DNA from: Saururus chinensis
Lineage: Eukaryota > Streptophyta > Magnoliopsida > Piperales > Saururaceae
Assembly (NCBI GenBank): GCA_035235625.1
Contig: CP141145.1
Span: 33,150,668-33,214,667, forward strand
Direction of reading: 5' to 3'
Length of the DNA stretch: 64,000 nt
The notes beneath the pieces were generated by a model, which was not told where the DNA came from, searched no databases, and was given only the letters and a program-made list of their open reading frames with translations. Positions within the stretch are counted from its first letter, which is position 1. The number at the start of each line of letters is the position of its first letter. Made by a program: the position numbers and the translations under genes. This document shows positions 49,256-60,948 of this stretch, in pieces.

Positions 49256-51091
49256 CTCCGCCACCCACTAATCCTCCGCTTCTCGAAAAACAAATGTACA
49301 AATAAAATTCAAATCAACACGTCTTTGTACACAGATTCAAACCCTGTAGTGCCCAGTACAGAAAACCAGTTGGCGCACATTCTCTACCCAAATTAAAAAA
49401 AAAAAATCAACTTTAGTTGCCCTCACTGCTCAGAACACACTAGCGAAAAATCCTAACTGCAATGACATAAAAAAATTCTCAAAAAAGAGCAATCGAACTA
49501 CAGTAATTTATGCTGAAACTCGGCAGAGCGGCGAAAGACCTTCCACACGAGATCTACATTGAATTCCGGCGAGGTTCTGCGAGGAGAACCGTACAAAAGC
49601 CCCAATGTGGTAATTGGATCTGCCGCCAGCCGCGGCAACCGAGAGTAGCAAGAGGAATTGGATCGAAAGAAGAACTCGAGTTGCAGAGTGAGAAGCCTCC
49701 GCAAACCACGAAATTACGAAAATCCGAGCTCAAATCCTCGCCACAGAAACGAGGTGGCAACGACGAAGAAGAGCGAGATTGCTGCGAGAAGAAGAAGCAA
49801 AAAAATGGCGGCGGCGAGCAAGATTCTGCCAAATTTTACTTCTCAATCAGACCCAAGCTTTCGTTCTTCGCTGCTGCTGTCACGGTGGTGTCGTTTTTTT
49901 TTTATTTTCTTTTTTTCGTTTTTTCCCTCCCCTTTTTCTTTGCTTTCAGTTTCCCGGTAAGATCGGATAAATTACAAAATTACCACATTGAGAGATGATT
50001 TGTGAAGAATTTTTCGACGCATCCCAGAGAGACGATCTAAGCTTGAGATCTTGTAAGACGCCTAGTAAATCATTTCAGTCCACGTGTCGTATAACAATTG
50101 GACATAAATTATTTTGCTTTTCTTTTGGTAAAGCGCAAACTTTTGTGCTTTAGCAACTGATTTGATTGTTGTTAATTGTTAACATAAATTTCTGGATTAG
50201 CTTTTTTTATCCTTTTACTTTCCTCAAATTTATATAAACTTTATTAAATTTAACTCTTTTAAAAAAATTAGTACGTAGGTTAATTAGGATGTGAAGTAAT
50301 TTTAATAAATAGGAAAGAATAATAAGACAATTTATGTGCATCATAAGCGATAATCCTATGTGGTTTTTTTTATATTAAAACTGAACCTCGGCTCTAAGTT
50401 TAGTTTATTAATTAAAAACTCTAAAACCAAAGCTTTTCGTCCAGCCGTAACCGTCAAGTCACGAGGGCCAACTCCAGCGTCCACACACACAGGGTGACAT
50501 GTAATGTGGGCTCCATGGGCGGGAAAAGAGGCAGACAATTGTGGCTGCTTGAACATGGGTGGGGGAGTTCCAAACTGAAGCCAGTTTGCAGCACTAGCAA
50601 GTTCAAGCAGCATCTGTGATGTGCCAACTTTCTCCGCTCTTGAGCTTGTCATCATATTTGGGCCATCCAATTTTAATGTTTCTGAGCCAGTGGGGGGGAC
50701 GTTGAATTGTCAAAGAAAGCGGCACGGGTGTCAGATGAGGCAGGCCCATGGGGAGCTGAAACATAAGCAAACGTTGGTTCAGGAGATTAGCATTGATTAT
50801 GTTACTAATGACGAAGTAACAACGAGGATTTGCTGAAACTACGAGATAATAATTAGTGAGTAGTGAGGGGTTGTTTGGTGATCAAAGAGTTGAAAACGAG
50901 GGAATCAGAACAAAGCTAGCAGCGAATAAAGGATGATTAAGCGGCACATATCGGACCCTCCTACGCCAAAGATGATGGAAACATCTCCACTAAAATCGCT
51001 TAACGCAGCGACCCAGACAAGAGTTCCCTTTTAAGCTAATCCGTGGTTTAAATTAAGAAATTCCTCCTCTGATCCTATCCTACTTGACATA
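49256..51091. other. Upstream region of the Ser/Pro-rich gene
   Basis: Positions 49256-49900 probably hold the 5' UTR and promoter. This part is richer in GA and GC and keeps open frames on both strands, but these show no domain. Beyond 50000 I see only AT-rich intergenic sequence with no gene. Confidence 0.45.
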
Positions 51092-51282
51092 CTTCCTCCG
51101 TCTTCAATTAATAGTTCTATTTGAGAAAAAAATTTATTTCATGTTAATAGCTTTAATTTGTTAAAGTTGAGTACTTAAGTAGACTATTATAAGCTTATTT
51201 TTTCTTTGTTTAGACATAAGTTTTATTATGTAATAAAAATAATTATTTTTTTAAATATAACTATTATTATAGAACCGAGGGA
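51092..51282. mobile_element. Stowaway-like MITE
   Basis: It starts CTTCCTCCGTCTTC after TA (51090-51091) and ends AGAACCGAGGGA before TA (51283-51284). The interior resembles the MITE at 4180-4383 (blocks 'taatagct', 'gagtacttaa', 'tataagcttatttt'). The ends have drifted but the TA duplication is intact. Confidence 0.75.
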
Positions 51283-51284
51283 TA

Positions 51285-53826
51285 AGGTGATGAATGATGA
51301 TGAACCCTAATGAAATACTTAAATTTTTTGATAAGCAGGTTGTCCAATTCTGTAGGACCCAGCTAAAAGGCGCAGGGCAATCAGCCTCTAGAGCCCTGTC
51401 TCAGGCTGGCGATCCACTTGAGTACTTGCAATCTTTAGGGTAAATCCGGATATAATCCGAGGGCACATGGCCATTGAAGTAGGGTAATGAATTAATTTCC
51501 TTTCAAGGTAAATTAGGTAATATTAATTTAGTCGGGGTGAGAGACACAAAGCAAGAAGGAATTAAATCCGCTAGGTGTGTTCCGAAATATGTACGTGTTT
51601 AATTATTAAGTACATCTCATTAACATTATTACTCCATCATTAATATATCTCTGTTCATAAATCTGAACTAATCCCTCTACTCCACCTGTATAAAGACCAG
51701 ACCTCATGGATCACCTGGTGCTTGTTGGCATCAATTAATTTTGCCTACACATTAATACCTACCTCCTAAGAAACAATTAGTTCCTGCTCATGTGCTGGTA
51801 TAATATCTTTCCATTCCACGAATTATGGGCAGCAGGTGCATTAAGTGATCAACTAATTAAGCAGAAGTATTTTCTATATTTTCTAGTGACAATGAGCTTT
51901 TCTTAAAAATTGGAAGGTGTCCATATTTAAAATCAGTTGTAGTGTCACGGGGCAATGAAGCGTACTATCTGCGATATATATTAAGGTATATATATAAAAA
52001 TATATTATATATTAAGTATATATATATTACGAGAATTATTTATAACATTATAATATTACACACCCTATATGTTAAGTATTGCAACTCTATATGTAAGTGT
52101 TGCAGGAAAAGCCTACAACGGTATGCATTCCAGCACAAGTCACAAATAATACACTTCATTAACCCCTGATAGTACATTAATATCAATGACCCTTACTGTT
52201 ATAAGGTAACATATACACTATTGATTTTCTAGATAGACAGCTTTCATGCTTACGCTAAGCTTACTAACAATAGCAAATATAAAAAATACTTCCAAACTAG
52301 GAGTGGCTCTCACCTCATCGGCTCTGCAACCTCCAGCAGGCCGCAACTACGTACTTCCCTGCTTGTCCGGGAAAAGGAAAAGCGGTTTGAGGTTACAAAA
52401 CTTTATGGAGAACGAAGGCAGAAGCACACTTGTGACAACTGAAATGGGTAAAAGAATATGATCACTCGCACGGTTTAGACGTTTGTGACAAATAAGATCA
52501 TACAAGCCTCATAGTCTTGTACGCATATAATGAATATGAACAGTTTGAATGGGTTGCAACAGTTTAGTAGTTAGTTGTACTTAAAATCAGGGGGCTAATT
52601 GTCAACATACAGTTAATGTGGAACAGGTGCAGAAGTTAAACCATCCTTGTAAATGATACTGATCTTTTATCAAACCGTTTATCTTCCAACTTTGCGACAT
52701 GTTGCTGCATGGATTTCGTACATAAAGCAAGAACTTCATAAAATCACATGCATAATACTTTCAAACGTACAAAACAGAAATGCCTGAGTTGTGATCCCCC
52801 AAGGGACAAATATTGGGAGGAATCTGAGCATGCAAATTAGCAACGATAATTTGTAGGGTTACGAGAATATTGAAATACGATTCTGGTAACTTTTCAGGAC
52901 AATGAGTTCCCTTGGTCTTTTTACGGGACAACCTCGATCTCTCCGTGTTTGCTTGGTTGACGCAAGGTTATATAATGGGACGAGGGAGGGAACCACTGCT
53001 AGGTTTATAGGCAAATTAATATGTTTTCTTGGTGTCCGATGACTTCTTCACTCCCCAAAACACACTGAGTACATCGCATTTTTTGCTATAATAACAATAT
53101 TCTTATAGTTACGTGGTGTGGGATCTTACGGGACTTCATCATATTAATTTCACCAATCCGGTAAAATTCAATGAGAAAAGGATTGCCAGTGAGCTTGAAA
53201 GAAGATAGTATATGAAATAATGCGTTTTTACTGCTGGAAGTGAAAATGGACGGATGCCAGACAAGACTTTTCTTTAGTATGGCCAACTTTTCACACCGAA
53301 ATCGGGCACAGGCGGACTCGATCAAAGGGCGCACACAATGGAGGGTGAGGTGCGGCTGCATCTAGGGTCGGCTTTGGTTACTTTTTTAGGACCTAACCTG
53401 AACTAAGATAAGAACTAAATTTGATGAATCCATTTCAATATGAAATAAGAACTAAATTTTTTAGACGCGGCTTGGTATGAGATATAATTAAAAAAATCCG
53501 AGAATCAAAATAGAAATTAAAATTCTATCTTAATTATGTTGGTTCAAAGAACAAGTGTGATCAATATTAATTATGGACATCAATAGGGTTTTGTAGGTTA
53601 ATAAGGAACTTTAGGTTAGGTTGGGTTGGCTTCGTTCTTGGCTTTTTTACCTATTAAACTTGACTTGTCCAGGAAAAATACGAATATTTTTCTCTAACCT
53701 GACCCAACCCCCTCAATTTTGAAAAGCAAACTTATACTCCCTCACTTTGTCAAAATTAGGCATAAACCCCCCTCACTTTTGAAAAACTTTGCTTACTCAT
53801 CCTTTCATATCCCTCGTTTTTCAACC
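51285..53826. other. Intergenic region
   Basis: I see no gene with a recognisable domain. There is an AT-rich stretch with TATATA runs at about 51970-52080. Short ORFs at 52246-52461 and 53086-53361 have no supporting features. Confidence 0.45.
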
Positions 53827-53834
53827 CTATTTCC

Positions 53835-54975
53835 TAGGGGTGTATATAAACGTCCATTCTCTGTTAGTATGTCAGTGTCTGCGTCCATAAGTAAATAAAT
53901 AGGGCGGATATTTTTTTTGTTTGGGGTGGACACGGATATGGACGCGGACTACTAAATATGTCCGTCCTTATAGGGTTTGTGGACATGGACAAACTGTTGT
54001 CCGTGTCTGTGGACATCCGCGCCCGCCTCTTTAATATAACAACCCTAAATCTATTAGTGATTACAATTCCTACTGTTTATTGTTCCTCTACTGCTCTCAT
54101 TCAGTCATTCCCGATTTTGCAGAGTCCCCTATGGAGTCTGGCATTTCCTGAGTCTCAACTTGGAAGGAACGAAACCAACAAAGCAAAAATTGAGCTTTCT
54201 CCATCATCTTTACCGGCTATTGCAAGAGGTGGACAACGGCTGCCCACGAGGAGAAGGTGTTTCTCCCTGCCATTGAGTTGTGGTCGCCCACGGCCCACCT
54301 CATCCTTTGTTTCTTCGTCTTCATTTTTTTGGCCGTGGGTTTGAAGGTCGTCAAGTGGAATAAGTGGATTAGTGGAGGATCACAACTACCTTCGATGAGG
54401 AGGTTGAGTTTCACTAGTTGCTACCGGGGAGATTTTGATATTGTGACTACGAGTTGGATTGATATACTAATTGGGCATGTAACTGTGTCGATCATCCTCA
54501 ATCCATTTGTTGTCTTTTGCTTTTTCTTGTTAACAGAGTTTTTATATTGTTGTTTTCCTTCAATCAAAAGCTAAAAAATCCAAGTAAAATGAAAGTTATT
54601 TTTCAATCAAGTCATGATAAATAATTCAATTCCATGTAATAATAACTAAAAACATGATATCAACTACAAAATACCTAGCGATGAAAAAAAACTAGTGATA
54701 TTAAAGATAAATATAAGCAGAATGTACTAATGGAAGGACCATGTATGAATGAGCAATGTATCCAAAACGTGCTCTTCAAACTTAGATAGGGCGATAAAGT
54801 TGGACCATTGGTCCATGTCCATCCGTATCCAGCACGAACAATAGCAGACGAACATGGACATAGTATTCTACGTAACGAGTGCAGACATGGATAGTCATAG
54901 ACAAAGTGTCCTTATCTAGCGAATAGACATGGACACCTCCTTATCCACATCCATGTCCATCCATTGACACCCCTA
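53835..54975. mobile_element. Non-autonomous hAT element (1141 bp)
   Basis: The ends are TAGGGGTGT and ACACCCCTA, with an 8-bp target duplication CTATTTCC (53827-53834) / CTATTTCA (54976-54983), 7 of 8 matching; eight bases is diagnostic for hAT. Subterminal regions on both sides are full of 'tggacatgg' and 'gtccgtgtc' repeats in opposite orientation. The middle (about 54050-54560) is of different composition with open frames of 105-128 codons that have no known domain. No transposase is encoded. Confidence 0.85.
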
Positions 54976-57900
54976 CTATTTCAACATCAAACAGCAATGG
55001 CAACATTGACAATTAACTGCCTTGTTAGTATAAGAGTATCAAAATTATCTCTAATAGTAACTCACATTATTGGCATGCCCAACTTGCCTTACTAGTACCC
55101 CTTGTTCACACCCCTTCCTCAACATCTATGGTAGGGAGGTCAAAATTGTAAAATCCCTGATCTTAAACCAATTTTAATTCATTATGTTTAATTGCTCTTA
55201 TGTGGTTTAAGTCATTTTCTGATTAATTTGATGATGTTCAGAAATAAAAGTGATTTTCAAAGGTTTTAAATAAAAAAAATTCATATTTATGAGTTTTAAG
55301 TGACTTCAAACTATTTAGAATTTTTAAAATTTTTAGATATTTTTTAAAAATTAGGGTTTGGTGGGACCCCCCCTGTGGCCCTATGGTCAATTTTGGGGTT
55401 TTTGGTTCAAAATATCTCATACATCAAATAAATTCATTATAAAAAAATTAAAAAATTTTCTAGCCCTAATTAGAAGTTAAATTGCCAATTTTTTTAATTT
55501 TAGTTAAAGATTTTATTTCCACCCCAAATTTTAATTAGGTATAGACCAACCCTAAAATTTAAAAGGAAAGATGCTGAGTCATTTCTAAATTGGGATTTGG
55601 TGTCTAATCTCCAATTAGGCCAAAAAAAGGATTAGAGGTGAGTTTAGCTTAATCCTTACTTAATCTTTAGGGTTTTTCTTAAAACTTTCTTAATCTTGTC
55701 TTCCCCCATAGATTCAATCTATTTTGAAAGCATTAAATCACTATTATACTCTCCTATTTCAAACCCTAACATTCAAATTTTCATTTTTATGTCTCCTAAG
55801 CTATAAATCTAGTGATTTTCAAGTCTAAATGAGTTTAGGTGTGTTTTAACATATAAATCTTATTTTTGGAAGGTTTCAGAGGTGATTGAAAGATTAATTC
55901 GATAGAAATAAAGTGGAGAGGTAACAGGTTTTCAAATCTCAGCCTTGTTATGGTGAAAATCTTAATTTTTATGGGTTTTACTTGAATGAATTTTCTTAAT
56001 TAAGGCTTTAATGGTAGATTTGTGAAATGTTAATCTCTAGCCTTTATTTTTTAGGGTTTTACCTCAGAATGGGCTCAATTAACTTTCTAGAATGTTTGAT
56101 TGAATTTTAATGGTGCATGAGGCTTAGGATGAAGGTTTTATGATACAACAATGATGTTTCGGTTTTGAATTTCGAAAGAAAGAAAAAGGCTCGAATTGTG
56201 TGTTGGCGATGGATTAGGCCAATAGGCCAATCGATTAGGCCGTTCGAACGATTGATCGGCCACACAATAGTTTTTACCATTTTCGATTTTCATGCTTAGT
56301 TCGGTATTTTTTTCCAAATTGATGCTTCCAATGTTTTATGAAAAGTATTTTATGTTTGAATTAAGCTACTAGAAAGGTGTAGAATTTGTGATGGAGATTT
56401 ATGGAGTATGCTTAAGTACTTTTTATATAGAAGTATATGTTGATAGTTATAAATGTTAACATTAAATTATCTTAAATCTATGGATGGTGGAATTTTTATG
56501 CGTAGAGAATGTTTTTAGGAGGGATATTATATGGTAAATGATGAGATATGTCAACATATAATAAGAATAGATTGTGGGTGAATAATATTATTATGTTATA
56601 ACTTTATGTGTAGAATAATCATGCTTATAGAGTTAAGCATTTGATTTCATATGAACAAATTTATGGTTAATGGTATATTTTACCCTAGATTTTAGTTGGT
56701 AATTATGATTTGAATGTGTGTAAGCATGCGTATATTGCCGTATGGGCTTATATCAAAGCATTAGTCGTGTACTTAGGAAATGCATAAACACACACATGTG
56801 AGAAAGTTACTAGGAAATCATGATTATTTATGATTCAATTATAATGCATGTGGGGACTGATGGGAGCACGTTCTATGTGTTGGAACTCACGTAGATCTTG
56901 TTCACAGATGTATTATGATTTCATGCATCATAGAACAAACTTCATGAATGAGGTTTTATCGATGTTTAGTTGTGATTGATCGATTGTATGCAATTATGTG
57001 AGATTATGTGCCGGATTAATCGATCGTTAACTTAATTGGAATTTGGTTGGTCTAGAAGTACATGATTTCGATTTGAGTTCCTGATTGGAACATAGATCCT
57101 CCCCGGGTTGAGAAGAGCGGAAATGCTATAAGGAGACCAACATATTAAGATTATTTGGACCCTGAGTGTAAGGACCCTCATCTTTGAACCGGTTTTGGTT
57201 TTCTTTAATTATGGGTTATCGTGAGATTTACGCGTTTTCTGATCTTATTCGGTGATTTCGTAAATAAATAGTGTTTGTGATAGTTTTAACCAAAATTAAC
57301 TTCAATATTAGTGGTTTTGAGGTATTTTAAACCAAATGTGATTTTTTGAGATTTTTTAGAATTTTCACTATTTTCCCAAAAATTAGGGTTTTGGCGAGAC
57401 CCCTGTGGGCCCCACCGTTGAAAATTTTATTTTTGTGTCAAATGAACCTAGACAGATACTTAAGGTCCCACAAAAATTTTCAGAATTTTATTAGGCTTAA
57501 ATTGTGCTTAAATTTACAAAATACCCACTTTTAGCCTACTTTTCATATTTACACCCCAAAACTTACCTATGCCTACCCTAACCCTTACTATAAAATGGCA
57601 AACCAGAGCCATTTCCATTTTTGAGAATAGGCTAAGGAAGGAGGGCTGGCCTAAGCCCCACTTAGGCCCGAATTAGAAGCCGATTAAGGTAAGCTTGCTC
57701 TAATTAAGCACTAATCCATGACTTTTCTCTTTATTTCTTCCAAATCTACCATTTTCCCCTTGATTCAATTCATTTTTGACCATCAAAAGCTACTGATTTA
57801 TGTTTTACTACAAACCCTAACATTCAAAATTCGATTTTTACTACTAACAAGCCCTAGATCTAAGGTTTAATTAGGGATTTCTTGGGTAAATCGATTTCTA

Positions 57901-59154
57901 TTAGAGTTTAATTCAAACTAATTGTGTTTTCAAGGATTTCAAGAAGGGTGACTCTTCAATCTGAGCTTAATCAAGTGCTGAGGTAATGGGTCTTCGAAAT
58001 CTTTGTTTATCCATGGTAAAACCCTTCATTTTTGGCTTATTTCGAAATGGTTTGCTTGATTTAGTGTGTTAATGGTAAGATTAGAAAATGGAATTATTTA
58101 ATCCCGATTTCTTAGGGTTTTGCATTATTATGATTTGGTTTGATATTCTGGAAGTCAAGGAGGACTTTTGATGATGATTAGGGTGTTAGATGTGGATTTG
58201 AAGTGTTATCTATGGTGTTTCGGTTTGATTTTGCGAAAGGAAGAAGATGATTGTTCTGCCGTGTTGGCGATCGATCGGCTGAATTGAAAATTTCAAATTT
58301 TTGCGTGTAACCGATCGAACGGCTTGAAGGGCGATCGATCGGCTACACAGGAAATTGTGTGTTGTGCATATGATGTCTATTTTGATGATTCCACTTTAGC
58401 TTGCCAATTTTATATGAATGTGGAGTGTTTTAAGCTATGTTAGGCTACTGGAAATGCATGCTATTGAGTTTATGGAGTTGAGATATATGCTTAGAGATGG
58501 TGGAATGACATGCTTTGTGGCATGATGTTGGAATCGTTATCTTGAAATTATGAATGGTTGTTTCCCTTTGGTTAAGCATATATTTTCAGTAGGACTACAA
58601 TCATTGTTGGACTGATTTGTCATGATAAATTGTGATTAATGGTGTGTGAATGTTGGTGAATGCCATGACTCAATGATGAAATGAGTGATGTTATAGGTGT
58701 TTAGCCTTTGTGGTTGAGTTTTGAATTTAGCTATGATTTCAACGATTCTTCTACTATGATTTCCACTGGAATTCATGTTTAGATAGAAATTCACATGTGT
58801 AGTGTGGTAGTGAGTTGATTTTCAAGCATGTTGATATGCATTATGTGAAAGGCTTCTACTAGTTACACACATACACATGTGGGGGTTAAATGATGATGTT
58901 GAAGCTTAATATTGTGATTATGAATGATGCATTAGGGGCTGGTGAGAGCACTTATCATGATTAGGATTCATGTATGTTTTGCCCACGCATGTACCATGCT
59001 GCACGCATCATGAAAATGGATTTCTAATTGAGGCTTCATCGTGATTAATCAAATTTGACCGATTGGATGCAATGTGATGGAATTGTGTGCCGGATTGATC
59101 GGTCGTGGATTAATCGCAAGTTGATTGGTCCGAAAGGACATATTTTGTTTTGAA

Positions 59155-59261
59155 GTTCCTGTGTGGGACGATTTGAAGTTCCTGTGTGGAACGATTTGGA
59201 GTTCCTGTGTGGAACGATTTGGAGTTCCTGTGTGGAACGATTTGAAGTTCCTGTGTGGAAC
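59155..59261 (+). repeat. Five 23-bp units with GTTCC-TGTGT-GGAAC
   Basis: Units start at 59155, 59178, 59201, 59224 and 59247, an exact 23-bp period. Each consists of the inverted repeat GTTCC-TGTGT-GGAAC plus 'gatttgga' or 'gatttgaa'. The first unit has GGGAC, which still allows a G-T pair. The inverted copy at 62795-62880 has four units with a few substitutions. Confidence 0.92.
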
Positions 59262-59679
59262 GAGTGCACTCCCCTGGTTGAGTCTTGTTTAATGGAATGA
59301 TGTGGGGACAAGTTGTGTACTTGTCTTGCGGATATGTGAGAATATTATTATGTGTGTCATCTGGACCCTGAGAATCCAGTGTGGTATGCCGTGTGCACCC
59401 CGCTACCACGTGTTATAGGGTTCTCTGTGTGAGAACTCGAGCTCTTCCCTCCACAGGAGATGTCCCTGGGTGAACACCCCTGCTCTAGATTCTCTGTGTG
59501 AGAATGGGACATCCTTGTCCAGGATCGTCCAGGGCGAGCAGTATTAGGGATTGACAACCCCGATCTTTCTTGAATTCTTGTGTAGAATTTTGGACCATGA
59601 CACGCCTTCGTGGCCTTGTCTATGCTCCCGTCTGTGTGACGTTAATGTGTGATTACTCCTTAATGGAGGTTGATTGTGA

Positions 59680-60020
59680 TGACATTATGCATGTGGGAAT
59701 ATGTATGTTAGAGATACATCCATGCATGTTGATTTTGATGTTATGCACGTGGAATATGTATGTTAGAGATACATCCATGCAAATTGTGATGATGTTATGC
59801 ATGTGGAATATGTATGTTAGAGATACATCTATGCATGTTGATTTTGATGATAAAATGCATGTGGAAATATGTATGTTAAAGATACATCCATGCAGATTGT
59901 GATGATGTTATGCATGTGGGAATATGTATGTTAGAGATACATCCATGCGGGATTGGTTATGATGTGAATGCATGTGGGAATATGTATGTTAGAGATACAT
60001 CCATGCAGGTTGAATTATGC
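59680..60020 (+). repeat. Six tandem units of about 55 bp
   Basis: Each unit holds 'atgcatgtgg', 'aatatgtatgttagagata' and 'catccatgca'. The core TGTAT-GTTAGAG-ATACA is an inverted repeat. The same array in the inverted unit (61570-62395) has about fourteen copies. Confidence 0.9.
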
Positions 60021-60948
60021 ATTATGATGCAGTGTTAGGTGATATAAATGTGTGATCAGAAAGTGATGCACCATGTAAATCTTTGATCTAAACGATCTCA
60101 TTTCTAAGCTATTGTATTTTCTACGTTGACAATGATATTAAAATCATTGCTGAGTTTGTTAAAACTCACCCCTCTTTTGTGTTTTGATTTGGGGCTGCGT
60201 GGTGCGACACGCAGACGGACAGGATTGCCTCTTTGAGGAAAGGTCAGAGGTAGCTTGGGTGTAATGATGGAGATCGTTGCGTGACTTATCATTGTTTATT
60301 TCATGCTTTATGTTCGAACCTTTGTGTAGGGTTCTTGTTTGGATTTATGTCATATACTACAGTTGTGATGATTATGACTTATTTTGAGCCGGTGTGGGCT
60401 TTACTTAACTAAGTTTGTGGGTTTGAGATTGTTGTTTACTTTGTGATAAGCAACACCTTTTTCTTCCCTTTTATTTACTCTTGCTCAAAGGATTGTGCGC
60501 ACTCCGTGTTGCTGTTAATCGCCCGTGGTTAGGGTTAAGTCTTCCGCTAGATCATTTCTCAATTTTCACTTCATCACCCCCGCGCGCTTGACCGGCCCCT
60601 GGACCGGGTTCGGCTCGGGTCGGGCATCGCCGGGGCGTGACACTGAGAATCCAGTTGGTATGTATGAGTGCACCAGCTTACTAGATATGCTGCTTGGGAT
60701 TACAGTCTTGACAAGCAAGGTTGCTCGAGGGCTTCAGCCTTGATGGGCAAGTGTTGCTCGAGGGCTTCGACCTCGAAGAACATGTTTATTTGTCAAAAGG
60801 TTGCTCGATGACTCCGGCATAGAGGAGCATGTTTGTGTTTTCTATTTGTAGATATGCATATTAGATAAGTACAATTGAGATACTATTATGCAGGTTTATG
60901 TTATATGAATGCACAATCTAAATAGTGTAGTTGAGACACTATTATGCA

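Larger units (their letters stand above)
57167..60642 (+). mobile_element. 3476-bp solo LTR with perfect target duplication
   Basis: It begins TGTAAGGACCCTCATC and ends CCGGGGCGTGACA, flanked by CTGAG on both sides (57162-57166 and 60643-60647). Removing it joins 'ggaccctgag' to 'aatccag' in the old LTR, and the nested unit's own sequence at 59362-59378 shows that same junction uninterrupted. No gag or pol is present. The motif AAAACTCACCCCTC near 60160 is the same landmark as in the 5154-bp unit, which supports plus orientation and a family link. Confidence 0.87.
55147..60948 (+). mobile_element. Old long LTR, interrupted and truncated
   Basis: It starts TGTAAAATCCCTGATC at 55147 and runs to 57166, then resumes at 60648 after a nested unit and continues to about 60948, where another unit begins. 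Over 55147-57160 it aligns at moderate similarity with 57167-59365 of the nested unit (shared 'attagggttt', 'gaccccc', 'ttaggttt', 'gttggcgat', 'gattaatcgatcg'). It is therefore an older member of the same family. Its own 3' end is not seen in this window. No protein domain is present. Confidence 0.7.

Noticed and set aside
49510..49998. 162-codon plus-strand ORF upstream of the Ser/Pro-rich gene
   Set aside because: It lies in the presumed 5' UTR/promoter; Lys/Glu/Arg-rich, no domain, and it overlaps open frames on the other strand.
59155..59261. CRISPR-like regular array
   Set aside because: The genome is eukaryotic, the units are directly tandem without unique spacers, and the array lies inside an LTR.
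59045..59409. ORFs with repeated FHTGTSNRSTQELQ-like peptide, also 62645-63063
   Set aside because: They translate the 23-bp hairpin array in the LTR; different frames give equally repetitive peptides.
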